DNA from: Pseudoflavonifractor sp. An85
GTDB lineage: Bacteria > Bacillota > Clostridia > Oscillospirales > Oscillospiraceae
Direction: 5' to 3'
Length of the DNA: 41,804 nt
Assembly (NCBI RefSeq): GCF_002161235.1
Contig: NZ_NFHE01000022.1
Coordinates: forward strand, 1-41,804
The notes under the pieces were generated by a model that was not told the DNA's origin, did not search any database, and saw nothing but the letters and a program-made list of their open reading frames with translations. Numbering within the stretch: the first letter of the stretch is position 1; every line of letters starts with the position of its first letter. Shown piece by piece: positions 8,212 to 15,205 of this stretch. Made by a program: the position numbers and the translations under genes.

Positions 8212-8250
8212 ATCATACACAATTTCCATTCTTTTTCAAATAGAAATTGT
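8212..8250 (-). promoter_or_regulatory. agrAC promoter with overlapping inverted repeat
   Basis: On the minus strand TTGAAA (8234-8239) and TATGAT (8212-8217) are 16 nt apart, 34 nt before the agrA start. A perfect inverted repeat, ACAATTTC (8219-8226) and GAAATTGT (8243-8250), brackets the -35 element and could be an operator. Confidence 0.6.
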
Positions 8251-8281
8251 AAAATTCCTTGAATCCGAACGAGCAATTATT

Positions 8282-8389
8282 ATGTTCATCAATGACACAG
8301 AACACAATGCGCTGATGATAAAGCTTCTGAACGGCATTGAAACAGATCTTGTCTTCTCTCCGGGCATCTTACTACCAACACTTGTCTGA
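8282..8389 (+). other. Possible 35-residue ORF or gene remnant
   Basis: An open frame MFINDTEHNALMIKLLNGIETDLV... of 35 codons in the 430-nt gap between agrA and the ImmA-like gene. There is no good ribosome site (only AACGAG further upstream). It may be the decayed end of a gene lost on integration, or chance. Confidence 0.2.
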
Positions 8390-8418
8390 ACTGCACAAAT
8401 TAATTTCTAAAATACACA

Positions 8419-8447
8419 TTGACACGAACATTTGTTCTACTTATAAT
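8419..8447 (+). promoter_or_regulatory. Consensus sigma-A promoter with embedded LexA-like box
   Basis: TTGACA (8419-8424) and TATAAT (8442-8447) are exactly 17 nt apart, a perfect consensus promoter. Inside the spacer lies CGAACATTTGTTCT (8425-8438), very close to the Gram-positive LexA/DinR box (CGAACATATGTTCG type), with the core GAAC-N4-GTTC intact. A repressor bound there would block RNA polymerase. The promoter reads into the ImmA-like gene at 8609 after a 160-nt leader. Confidence 0.82.
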
Positions 8448-8608
8448 GGAATCACAGCATACAAAATGGCCTGCATACAGGTCGCAAACTTCCCACAATG
8501 CACTGTGCCCCACCGTATTCTCAGAATGCGCTTTTCTCAATTACCATTCAAACATCATCAACCCATTTCAGAGGAATACAAACAATTTGCTAATAAGGGG
8601 GTAATCCA

Positions 8609-9343
8609 ATGATTTTGTCTCACACGGAACTTGAGCATATTGCTCTAGCTGTAACACAAGACTTTGCCAAATACATTTCCAATGATTCTTTTGAAACAAA
8701 GCGTAGGATTCCCCGCGCAACGCCCATAGACCAATTTGCTCGTGATTATCTTGGCCTGAACGTTGGCTTTGCTCGTCTCTCCCCTGATGAAAGTGTTTGT
8801 GGGTTGACGTGCTATGCAGATACAGAGTATACATTTGAGGAAAATGGAGTTGTCCAAACTCTTCCCATAAGACAAAACCAAGTTCTGCTTGATACTAGCT
8901 TCCAAGTGCCAGGACGGAAAAAGCAGTTACATCAGAAACGTCGCTTTACTCTAGCCCATGAATGTGCGCACCAACTTTTATTTCAAATGGAATCCGACGA
9001 TGTAAAGCAACGCCATCGAGGTAAATATTCTCCCCGAACAGCCTATTCTCTCAGAGCCCTCAAGACCCGCGAGGACTGGAACGAGTGGCAGGCCAATGCA
9101 TTAGGTGCAGCAATTTTAATGCCTCAAGTGGAAATCGAACTGGCTATGCAACTCTTTCCTGCAAAAAAATTTTTAATCAACTATGAGGGCTGCTTTACAT
9201 ATCCCGACAGGATAATCCTTTCTCATCTCTGCCAATGGCTTGATGTCTCCAAGGCAGCCATGATCATCCGTCTCCGCCAGCTTGGATACATGGAAGATCG
9301 TCCATATAGCGAGTACAACGATCCTACGGAGGTGTGGCCATGA
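8609..9343 (+). CDS. ImmA/IrrE-family metallopeptidase
   Basis: A 244-residue cytoplasmic zinc peptidase. The motif HECAH in RFTLAHECAHQLLFQ matches HExxH, and a downstream acidic stretch NEWQANALGAAILMP supplies the usual third ligand region (EWQAN). Family members cut repressors of integrative elements (ImmA of ICEBs1) or DdrO (IrrE) to trigger excision or a stress response. It is the first gene of an operon driven by the promoter at 8419-8447. The start has AAGGGGG 7 nt upstream. No ImmR/XRE-type repressor gene is next to it, which is unusual; its target may lie elsewhere or be a LexA-like protein. The next gene overlaps its stop codon (ATGA). Confidence 0.85.
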   Translation: MILSHTELEHIALAVTQDFAKYISNDSFETKRRIPRATPIDQFARDYLGLNVGFARLSPDESVCGLTCYADTEYTFEENGVVQTLPIRQNQVLLDTSFQVPGRKKQLHQKRRFTLAHECAHQLLFQMESDDVKQRHRGKYSPRTAYSLRALKTREDWNEWQANALGAAILMPQVEIELAMQLFPAKKFLINYEGCFTYPDRIILSHLCQWLDVSKAAMIIRLRQLGYMEDRPYSEYNDPTEVWP

Positions 9344-9579
9344 GCAAAAATATCCGCATGACTGAACCATCTGACGAAATGATGGCCAAGATACGAATGG
9401 CCCGCAATGCCATTGCAAGTCAAAAACCAAGAATGGTTAAATGCCCCTATTGCAAACACAATTCTATTATTGTTTTTGAGGACACTCGTGGTCACGTTCA
9501 AGCCAAATGCAAGGCTTGTGGGCGTGAAACTGTGTTCGATGTCCTCAGCATGAGAAGATTTCAACTTCGACACCCCTAA
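9340..9579 (+). CDS. Small zinc-ribbon protein
   Basis: A 79-residue protein with two CxxC knuckles, CPYC (KCPYCKHNS) and CKAC (KCKACGRET), separated by about 22 residues, the pattern of a rubredoxin-like zinc ribbon. The N-terminus (SKNIRMTEPSDEMMAKIRMARNAI) is a charged helix. The start ATG overlaps the stop of the ImmA-like gene (ATGA), with GGAGGTG upstream, so it is translated from the same message. It may bind nucleic acid or act as an adaptor for the peptidase; neither is shown. No named family recognised. Confidence 0.7.
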   Translation: MSKNIRMTEPSDEMMAKIRMARNAIASQKPRMVKCPYCKHNSIIVFEDTRGHVQAKCKACGRETVFDVLSMRRFQLRHP

Positions 9580-9621
9580 AGGTGCCAAAGTGGAAAAATA
9601 AATATTGATAGCTGTGCTGTG

Positions 9622-9724
9622 GAGCCGCTGATTGGTGAGTCTTCCTAATGCCGCATGAGAACAAAACTTCTACAAGAAGCTTTGTTCTTTCGGCATGGGA
9701 AATCAACTCACCGTCATGCGGCTC
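9622..9724 (+). ncRNA. 103-nt near-complete hairpin (attenuator-like)
   Basis: Nested complementary blocks form one long stem: GAGCCGC 9622-9628 with GCGGCTC 9718-9724; GGTGAGT 9634-9640 with ACTCACC 9706-9712; ATGCCG 9648-9653 with CGGCAT 9691-9696; AGAACAAA 9658-9665 with TTTGTTCT 9681-9688; CTTCT 9667-9671 with AGAAG 9675-9679. TTTTGTTGT follows directly, so it may terminate or attenuate transcription before the sigma-like gene. A small non-autonomous mobile element end is an alternative. Confidence 0.75.
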
Positions 9725-9731
9725 TTTTGTT

Positions 9732-9774
9732 GTCTTTCCTTTCCGCTGCTCTACACCAGCGGAAAGGAAAAGAC
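9732..9774 (+). promoter_or_regulatory. Hairpin covering the ribosome site of the sigma-like gene
   Basis: GTCTTTCCTTTCCGCTG (9732-9748) pairs, with a single bulge, with the block at 9757-9774 that contains GGAAAGGAAAAG, the Shine-Dalgarno region of the ATG at 9776. The stem would hide the ribosome site, implying translational control of the downstream gene. Confidence 0.75.
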
Positions 9775-9775
9775 A

Positions 9776-10231
9776 ATGAAAATCCCTAAAACCCCACTTG
9801 AATTTGACTACGATCTCTGGACCACCGAGGATGGAAAATGCATGGTTCGCATCAAAGCTACTAATGAAGTCACAGAAGTAACCCGCGAAATTATGCGTCT
9901 GCTTCGTGCAGAGGAAAAACAAATGAGGCGCCTCCACCCAGCCGCGGAAACCGATTGTGATACTGCTACTCTGTCATTGGATACAGGCGACCCACAACAA
10001 GGTCCCTCATCATGGCTTGCAGATCCCTCCGACTTCACACAAGATATTGCCTTTGATATGTTGGAGGCCTCATTCTTCCAACAGCTCACCACAATTCAGC
10101 GTGATGTATACCAGGCGGTTGTAAAAGATGGCTTAAGGCCTTACGACTATGCAAAGCAGAAAGGAATATCCCCATCCGCTGTCACACAGCATATTCAGGC
10201 CATCCGCAGAAAGGCAAAAAAATTTTTTTAG
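9776..10231 (+). CDS. Sigma-70 region-4-like regulatory protein
   Basis: A 151-residue protein. The C-terminal third (about 95-150) is a helix-turn-helix of the sigma-region-4 kind: LTTIQRDVYQAVVKDGLRPYDYAKQKGISPSAVTQHIQAIRRKAKKFF. The N-terminal part begins FDYDLWTTEDGKCMVRIKATNEVTEVTREIMRLLRAEEK. Such small sigma-like proteins occur in clostridial integrative elements ahead of recombinase genes and are thought to control their expression. I place the start at the ATG at 9776, next to GGAAAGGAAAAG; a longer in-frame reading from 9695 would run through two hairpins and is rejected. Its ribosome site is buried in a hairpin. Confidence 0.75.
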   Translation: MKIPKTPLEFDYDLWTTEDGKCMVRIKATNEVTEVTREIMRLLRAEEKQMRRLHPAAETDCDTATLSLDTGDPQQGPSSWLADPSDFTQDIAFDMLEASFFQQLTTIQRDVYQAVVKDGLRPYDYAKQKGISPSAVTQHIQAIRRKAKKFF

Positions 10232-10259
10232 GTCACTACTTAAAAATCCGCTTAAAAAT

Positions 10260-10600
10260 GTCCGTTGTATAGTGAAGGGGTTTCAATCCACCTTCTTGCT
10301 CTTTGACAACGGAATATCCGGTAACTTGAATACGTTAGCTGACGGAGAAGCGTCAGGCCGAGTGCGCGAAGACCACCTGTGCGGAGCATTCCGCATCGAA
10401 GGACGGCCAAATAAGGTGCAGAGCGTTACCCACTCAGGCCAAGGCAGCCCTGGCAAACTGTCTCGCCATGATCCCGTCAGCCTACAATGATACTTCTGCT
10501 TGAAGCAGCTCGGAGAGATCCTCGGAGGGGTGAGAGTCCCATGATGTGCGCCAGCGCAGTTCAAGTTGCCGCCCGGCCTGGGGAAGTAGTGTCAAATACA
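10260..10600 (+). ncRNA. Candidate structured RNA (multi-hairpin region)
   Basis: About 340 nt without a credible ORF but dense in complementary pairs: GAAGG 10274-10278 with CCTTC 10291-10295; palindrome CGGAATATCCG 10310-10320; CTGACG 10339-10344 with CGTCAG 10351-10356; GGCCG 10356-10360 with CGGCC 10404-10408, enclosing TGCGGA 10380-10385 with TCCGCA 10390-10395; CTGCTT 10496-10501 with AAGCAG 10503-10508; TGCGC 10547-10551 with GCGCA 10554-10558. It starts just after the sigma-like gene stop and ends before a strong terminator at 10624-10687. I do not recognise it as a known riboswitch or intron class. Confidence 0.55.
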
Positions 10601-10623
10601 GGCAATCACAAGATATGATAAAC

Positions 10624-10687
10624 AGAAGGCCGCCTCAGATTCGGAGTATATGATATAAATGCTCACACCCTCTTGGGGCGGCCTTCT
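10624..10687 (+). terminator. Terminator-like hairpin after the structured RNA
   Basis: AGAAGGCCGCC (10624-10634) pairs with GGCGGCCTTCT (10677-10687) across a 42-nt loop and is followed by TTCTCTCT. Likely 3' end of the transcript from the sigma-like gene and RNA region. Confidence 0.6.
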
Positions 10688-10697
10688 TTCTCTCTGG

Positions 10698-10809
10698 TAG
10701 CAAAAGCAAGGGAACCGACTAAACGATCCTCTTTACTTTCTCCTCTCATCTGCCCTCCTTTTCTTTTCGGCCTACACATACCTCCTTGTCGGTTCCCTTG
10801 CTTTTGCTA
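10698..10809. repeat. Perfect 22-bp inverted repeat with pyrimidine-rich 68-nt spacer
   Basis: Arms 10698-10719 (beginning TAGCAAAAGCAAGGG) and 10788-10809 are perfect reverse complements. The spacer read on the plus strand is C/T-rich and holds three anti-Shine-Dalgarno-like blocks (TCTCCTCTC, CCCTCCTTTTC, ACCTCCTT). On the minus strand the same blocks read as ribosome sites for a 28-38 codon basic ORF (MCRPKRKGGQMRGESK...). It may be a regulatory RNA, a protein-binding site for recombination, or a small gene. Confidence 0.6.
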
Positions 10810-10843
10810 TCAATCTCTGCATTTATGAAAGCGAGGTATTCTT

Positions 10844-10984
10844 ATGGTAAACATTGATGTATGTGGTATGGCACAACTCCTGCGTTCCCTTATCCAGCAG
10901 GAAATTGTGAGCACCGGCGAGGCACGCAAAATTCTCTCCCGCATCCTGTCGCAAACCGGTGCAGACATCATTATTTCTCTCTGA
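10844..10984 (+). CDS. Small SHOCT-like ORF upstream of recombinases
   Basis: A 46-residue ORF: MVNIDVCGMAQLLRSLIQQE followed by IVSTGEARKILSRILSQTGA and DIIISL. It has GCGAGGT 6 nt before the ATG. The pattern of an aliphatic helix, a short turn with Gly and Glu, and a second helix is like the SHOCT/small helical hairpin modules common in mobile elements, but this is a guess from the pattern. It lies 74 nt before the first recombinase and reads the same way, so it may be a small regulator or directionality factor of that operon. It is too short to be certain it is translated. Confidence 0.5.
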   Translation: MVNIDVCGMAQLLRSLIQQEIVSTGEARKILSRILSQTGADIIISL

Positions 10985-11058
10985 TTTGTTGCTCTTTGCG
11001 ATAGCTATTCCCAATGTGTTGTGGTAGTCTTTGTCCTAACGAAGGAGGTGAAATTCGG

Positions 11059-12657
11059 ATGAAAAAAGAAGCACAAGCTCAAGGCAACCTGGCTTTGGCG
11101 GACAAGCCACAGGTCATAACCATTGCCCCCACCAAACAAGATTCGGCCGTCAAATTGCGTGTCGCAGCTTACGCCCGTGTCAGCTCTGCATCCGACGATC
11201 AGCTCAACTCCTTCGCTTCTCAAACCCAGCACTACATCTCCCTGATCTCCAGCAATGAGAACTGGAGTCTAGTGGACATATACGCCGATGAGGGTATCAC
11301 CGGAACATCGGTGGACAAGCGTGAGGACTTCAAACGCCTGCTGGCCGACTGTCGCCGGGGCTTGGTTGACCGAATCCTGGTCAAATCCATCTCCCGGTTT
11401 GCTCGCAACACCACCGAGTGTCTCGAGGCAATTCGGGAGCTGAAAGCCCTGGGTGTTGGCGTCCACTTCGAAAAGGAGAACATCGACACTGCCACTATGT
11501 CCGGCGAAATGATGACCACTCTGTTTGCCTCCTTCGCCCAGGCTGAGAGCGAATCAATCTCCAGCAATATGCGGTGGAGTTATCAAAAAAGAATGCAGCG
11601 TGGTGAGTTCATCACATGCAGTGCTCCCTTCGGATATCACTTACATAACGGAATGCTTGAAATTGACGAAGCTGAAGCAACAGTCATCCGTCTCATCTTC
11701 GACAGATATCTCTCCGGCATCAGCATGGCAGACATTGCAGACGAAATTACACAGCTCGGCTTTCCTACCAGAGCTGGAATGCCTTACTGGCAATATTCCA
11801 CTGTGTACTACATACTGCAAAATGAACGGTATGCTGGCCATGCCCTGCTCCAGAAATTCTATGCCACAGACACGTTGCCCTTTCAAAAGAAAAGAAACCA
11901 TGGCCAACGAGATAAATACTACATATCCAACAGCCATCCACCCATCGTATCTCAAGAGATATTTGACACCGCTCAAACCCTCCTTCGTTCTCGAGGGGAT
12001 AAGTCTCCCCACACCCCAAGGACAAAATACGCTTTCACCCTTGCAATCCAATGTGGGGACTGCGGGACATACTTCAAGCGAAAAGTAAGTCGAGGCACCA
12101 CCTATTGGGTATGCCGGAAACATCACACCAATTCCAGTGACTGCAAAATGCCCCCTATAGAGCAGGCTAACATTGAAAAAGCCTTTCTCCGCCTCTACTA
12201 TAACCTCAAACATCACGGTACTCCCATTCTCGCTGGAATGATCACCTCACTCCAGGCCATCCGCAATCGCCAGCTTCTGTGGAGTCCTGACATCATCGAA
12301 CTAAACAACCAAATATCCCAATTATCCAGTCAGAATCAAATGCTGGCCACGCTGAAACAGCAGGGCCTCATTGATCCTGACCTTTTTATATCCCAAAGCA
12401 ACGAGCTGACCCAACAGCTCCGTGCCGTGAAGTTAGAAAAGGAACGCCTACTGGCCGCCAATAGCGACAACACCATCACCCAGACACAGGAACTGATGGA
12501 CATTTTAGATGCAGGGCCGGACTTCCTGGATACCTTCAATACGGAGCTGTTTGGTGAGCTCGTTGACAGAATTATTGTGGACAGTAATGAGCAGCTCCGC
12601 TTCCGCCTCAAAAACGGGCTGGAACTGACCGAGACCATAGAAAGGACAATACGCTGA
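11059..12657 (+). CDS. Large serine recombinase 1
   Basis: A 532-residue site-specific recombinase. The N-terminal resolvase domain (about 30-180) has the catalytic Ser in RVAAYARVSS and conserved DEGITGTS and SRFARNT motifs. A recombinase domain (about 190-290), a zinc ribbon (CGDCGTYFKRK...CRKHH...C, about 345-385) and a C-terminal coiled coil follow. Length is typical of the TnpX/CcrA-type large serine recombinases that excise and insert elements without host factors. The ATG at 11059 has GAAGGAGGTG upstream; an in-frame ATG 45 nt earlier precedes the ribosome site and is not used. Its stop overlaps the next start (TGATGA), forming a three-gene recombinase operon. Confidence 0.93.
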   Translation: MKKEAQAQGNLALADKPQVITIAPTKQDSAVKLRVAAYARVSSASDDQLNSFASQTQHYISLISSNENWSLVDIYADEGITGTSVDKREDFKRLLADCRRGLVDRILVKSISRFARNTTECLEAIRELKALGVGVHFEKENIDTATMSGEMMTTLFASFAQAESESISSNMRWSYQKRMQRGEFITCSAPFGYHLHNGMLEIDEAEATVIRLIFDRYLSGISMADIADEITQLGFPTRAGMPYWQYSTVYYILQNERYAGHALLQKFYATDTLPFQKKRNHGQRDKYYISNSHPPIVSQEIFDTAQTLLRSRGDKSPHTPRTKYAFTLAIQCGDCGTYFKRKVSRGTTYWVCRKHHTNSSDCKMPPIEQANIEKAFLRLYYNLKHHGTPILAGMITSLQAIRNRQLLWSPDIIELNNQISQLSSQNQMLATLKQQGLIDPDLFISQSNELTQQLRAVKLEKERLLAANSDNTITQTQELMDILDAGPDFLDTFNTELFGELVDRIIVDSNEQLRFRLKNGLELTETIERTIR

Positions 12658-13409
12658 TGAAAAATCGAAAACAGCCCTTCGGATATCGAGTGGAAATGGG
12701 GGCGGTAGTCCTCCATCCCCAGGAGGCAATGCTGGTAAAATATATCTTTCAACAGTACATCTCCGGCGCCTCCTACAAACAATTGGTGACAGTCCTGCAA
12801 GAACAACCAATTCCCTATGACGAGGGAAAACTTTGGAACAAAAACATGGTCGCTCGCATCCTGGAAGATCATCGCTACGCAGGAGAGAGTGGGTATCCCG
12901 CCATCACCACCCCCGAAACCTTGGACAGGGTCCGGGCAAAGCGGCGTGCGAAGCAATCCCCAGTACAGAAAACTGAGGCTCAAAAGCTTCTGCGGCAACT
13001 CAGTGGACATACCGCCACAGAGCGAATGGAACAACGGGTATTGGCCTTTCTCAACAGTCTCATTGCATCGCCAGAGCGTATTACATCATCCCAAATGGAA
13101 TATAGCCTCCAAACCCACCAGCAAGAGATACAACGAGAACTGGACGATGTAATGAATCAGCTACCCTTGGACGAGGATGCCGCAAAGAAGCTAATCCTGA
13201 CTATGGCCGCAACGCAGTACGCCGCTATCAATGCCGATGTGTATGAAACCGTCCGGCTCCGCAGGTTATTCTCCGCATATGAAGCGATGTCTGAATTGGA
13301 CGCAACCCTACTTCAAGCTTCCGTCACCACCATCCTGTGCCACAGGGATGGGACACTGGAGATTCAACTGAAAAACCATCAAAGGATAGGAAGGAGTGAA
13401 ACAGCATGA
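12657..13409 (+). CDS. Recombinase-domain protein lacking the catalytic domain
   Basis: A 250-residue protein that begins directly in the recombinase (PF07508-type) domain: PFGYRVEMGAVVLHPQEAMLVKYIFQQYISGASYKQLV and NKNMVARILEDHRYAG. There is no resolvase domain and hence no catalytic Ser, and no zinc ribbon; the remainder (about 110-250) is helical. It is translationally coupled on both sides (ATGA overlaps). It probably acts as a DNA-binding partner or architectural subunit of the flanking recombinases. Because both overlaps are neat it looks like a maintained gene and not a decaying fragment. Confidence 0.85.
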   Translation: MKNRKQPFGYRVEMGAVVLHPQEAMLVKYIFQQYISGASYKQLVTVLQEQPIPYDEGKLWNKNMVARILEDHRYAGESGYPAITTPETLDRVRAKRRAKQSPVQKTEAQKLLRQLSGHTATERMEQRVLAFLNSLIASPERITSSQMEYSLQTHQQEIQRELDDVMNQLPLDEDAAKKLILTMAATQYAAINADVYETVRLRRLFSAYEAMSELDATLLQASVTTILCHRDGTLEIQLKNHQRIGRSETA

Positions 13410-15034
13410 GAGAAGCCCCACCCAAAGTCATCACGATCCCCGCCAAGCCGGAAGCCGCAAGCAAGCCAAGCATCCGCCGGCAGCTCCGCGTGGCTGCTTA
13501 CTGCCGGGTATCCACCGATGACGAGGAGCAACTCACCAGTTATGAGGCCCAGCAAAACTACTACACCGACAAAATCATGACCAATCAAGACTGGACCATG
13601 GCCGGGATTTTCGCTGATGAGGGTATTACCGGCACATCTGCCCGTAAACGGCCAGAATTTCTACGAATGATTCGACTGTGCAAACAGAAGAAAATAGATA
13701 TTATCCTGACCAAGTCCATCTCCCGCTTTGCTCGAAACACCGTGGACTGTCTCAACTACATCCGTGCCCTACGGGAGTTGGGCATTGCAGTCATCTTCGA
13801 GAAGGAGAACATCAATACCTTGGAAGCGGATAGTGAAATTCTCATCACTATGCTGGGAGCCTTCGCCCAGGCGGAGAGTGAGAGCATCAGCGCCAACGTC
13901 CGCTGGGGCAAACGTCAAGCCATGCGGGAGGGAAAAGCCATCATCCAATACGACCGTTTGTACGCCTACCAAAAGGGTGAGGATGGCAAACCCCAGATCA
14001 TCCCTGACCAGGCTGAGGTGGTGCAGTCCATCTACAAGCAATATCTGGCCGGTGCAAGCCTTCGGATGATCAAGGATCGACTGGAGGCAGAACAGATTCC
14101 TAACGCAGCTGGAAACGCCCGGTGGACCATTACCGCTGTGCGCAGCATTCTGTCTAACGAAAAATACTGCGGGGACGTTCTCCTGCAAAAATCCTTCGTC
14201 AGCGACTGCATCAATCGGAAGGTCATCCGCAATACCGGCCAGCTTCCCATGTATCTGGTTCAAAACCACCACGAGGGCATTGTAGACCGTAAAACCTTTC
14301 ATGCCGTACAGGCAGAGATGGCCCGCCGCAACGCCGGAAAAAGCCCATCCAAAAAGAATGCCTCCACCGGCATGACCTCATACGCCAGCAAGTACGCTCT
14401 CTCCGAGCGGCTGGTCTGCGGTGAATGTGGAACCCTATACCGTCGCTGTACTTGGTCCAGGCAGGGCAAAAAGCGTGTGGTATGGCGCTGTGTCAGCCGC
14501 CTGGACTATGGAAAAAAGTACTGCCACCATTCTCCCACTCTGGACGAAGCCCCCCTCCAACGTGCCATTCTAGCCGCCATCAACTCCGCTATGAGCAACA
14601 AAGACCATCTCATCCGCCAACTTCAGTCTGCCATGGAGCTAGAACTCGCTCCCATGCCTGGGGATCACATGAGCCTGGCCGATATCGAGCAACGCCTCCA
14701 GAAACTGGGGGAACAGGTGCGCGAGATTGTGGCAAAGGCGGCTGCGACTAAGGAAGTCCAAGTCCACGCCCCTCTGCTGAAAGAGATTGCCGACGAAATG
14801 GATACTCTAAAGAAAAAACGGGCCCACATTGAGAGCCAGCGCCAAACCCATGAACACGCATTCCGTCGCATCGAGATAGCCACTGATGCCATGGAGCAAA
14901 CCTCCACAAACATTTCCCAGTGGGATGAAGCCCTCATTCGGCAGCTGGTAGACACGGTCAAGGTCCATTCCGCCGAGAAAATCACAGTGTATCTCCGAGG
15001 CGGTATTGAAATCCAGCAAAACCTGATCCTCTGA
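13406..15034 (+). CDS. Large serine recombinase 2
   Basis: A 542-residue recombinase. The catalytic Ser is in RVAAYCRVSTDDEEQLTS, with DEGITGTSARKRPEF and KSISRFARNTVDCLNYIR in the resolvase domain. A recombinase domain (about 175-290), a zinc ribbon (CGECGTLYRRC...CVSRLDYGKKYC) and a coiled coil (about 430-500) follow. Intact and of usual length. The start overlaps the stop of the middle gene (ATGA), with AGGAGTG upstream. Two catalytic recombinases plus a non-catalytic partner suggest heteromeric action on different att sites, as in CcrA/CcrB of SCCmec. Being last in the operon, it probably sits near the physical end of the element. Confidence 0.93.
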   Translation: MREAPPKVITIPAKPEAASKPSIRRQLRVAAYCRVSTDDEEQLTSYEAQQNYYTDKIMTNQDWTMAGIFADEGITGTSARKRPEFLRMIRLCKQKKIDIILTKSISRFARNTVDCLNYIRALRELGIAVIFEKENINTLEADSEILITMLGAFAQAESESISANVRWGKRQAMREGKAIIQYDRLYAYQKGEDGKPQIIPDQAEVVQSIYKQYLAGASLRMIKDRLEAEQIPNAAGNARWTITAVRSILSNEKYCGDVLLQKSFVSDCINRKVIRNTGQLPMYLVQNHHEGIVDRKTFHAVQAEMARRNAGKSPSKKNASTGMTSYASKYALSERLVCGECGTLYRRCTWSRQGKKRVVWRCVSRLDYGKKYCHHSPTLDEAPLQRAILAAINSAMSNKDHLIRQLQSAMELELAPMPGDHMSLADIEQRLQKLGEQVREIVAKAAATKEVQVHAPLLKEIADEMDTLKKKRAHIESQRQTHEHAFRRIEIATDAMEQTSTNISQWDEALIRQLVDTVKVHSAEKITVYLRGGIEIQQNLIL

Positions 15035-15086
15035 TACAGGTAAGTTTACAGTGCATTCAATAAAATGATTACAGTTTAAAATGCAT

Positions 15087-15115
15087 CTGGAAAATCTGTC
15101 CTAATGTGGTATAAT
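15087..15115 (+). promoter_or_regulatory. Extended -10 promoter for the 15206 gene
   Basis: TGGTATAAT (TATAAT at 15110-15115, preceded by TGG, an extended -10) with a weak -35 (CTGGAA, 15087-15092) 17 nt upstream. The expected start of transcription falls at the beginning of the first palindrome (15123). Confidence 0.65.
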
Positions 15116-15122
15116 CAATAGC

Positions 15123-15169
15123 AGATAATCTGTAATTATCTGTTGTTTAGAGATAATCCTAAATTATCT
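15123..15169. repeat. Tandem pair of 19-bp palindromes (operators or recombination sites)
   Basis: AGATAATCTGTAATTATCT (15123-15141) and AGATAATCCTAAATTATCT (15151-15169) are two near-identical palindromes 28 bp apart. An 18-bp copy in opposite orientation lies at 16958-16975. They sit between the promoter and the start of the 15206 gene, the classic place for a repressor operator; in RNA each would form a hairpin. Confidence 0.8.
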
Positions 15170-15205
15170 TTGTGCTATGAAAACAAAATGATTGGATGGA
15201 TACAC

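Noticed and set aside
8466-8612. 48-codon frame ending in an ATGA overlap with the ImmA-like gene start
   Set aside because: The overlap is suggestive, but there is no ribosome site before its ATG and the product (MACIQVANFPQ...) has no recognisable features.
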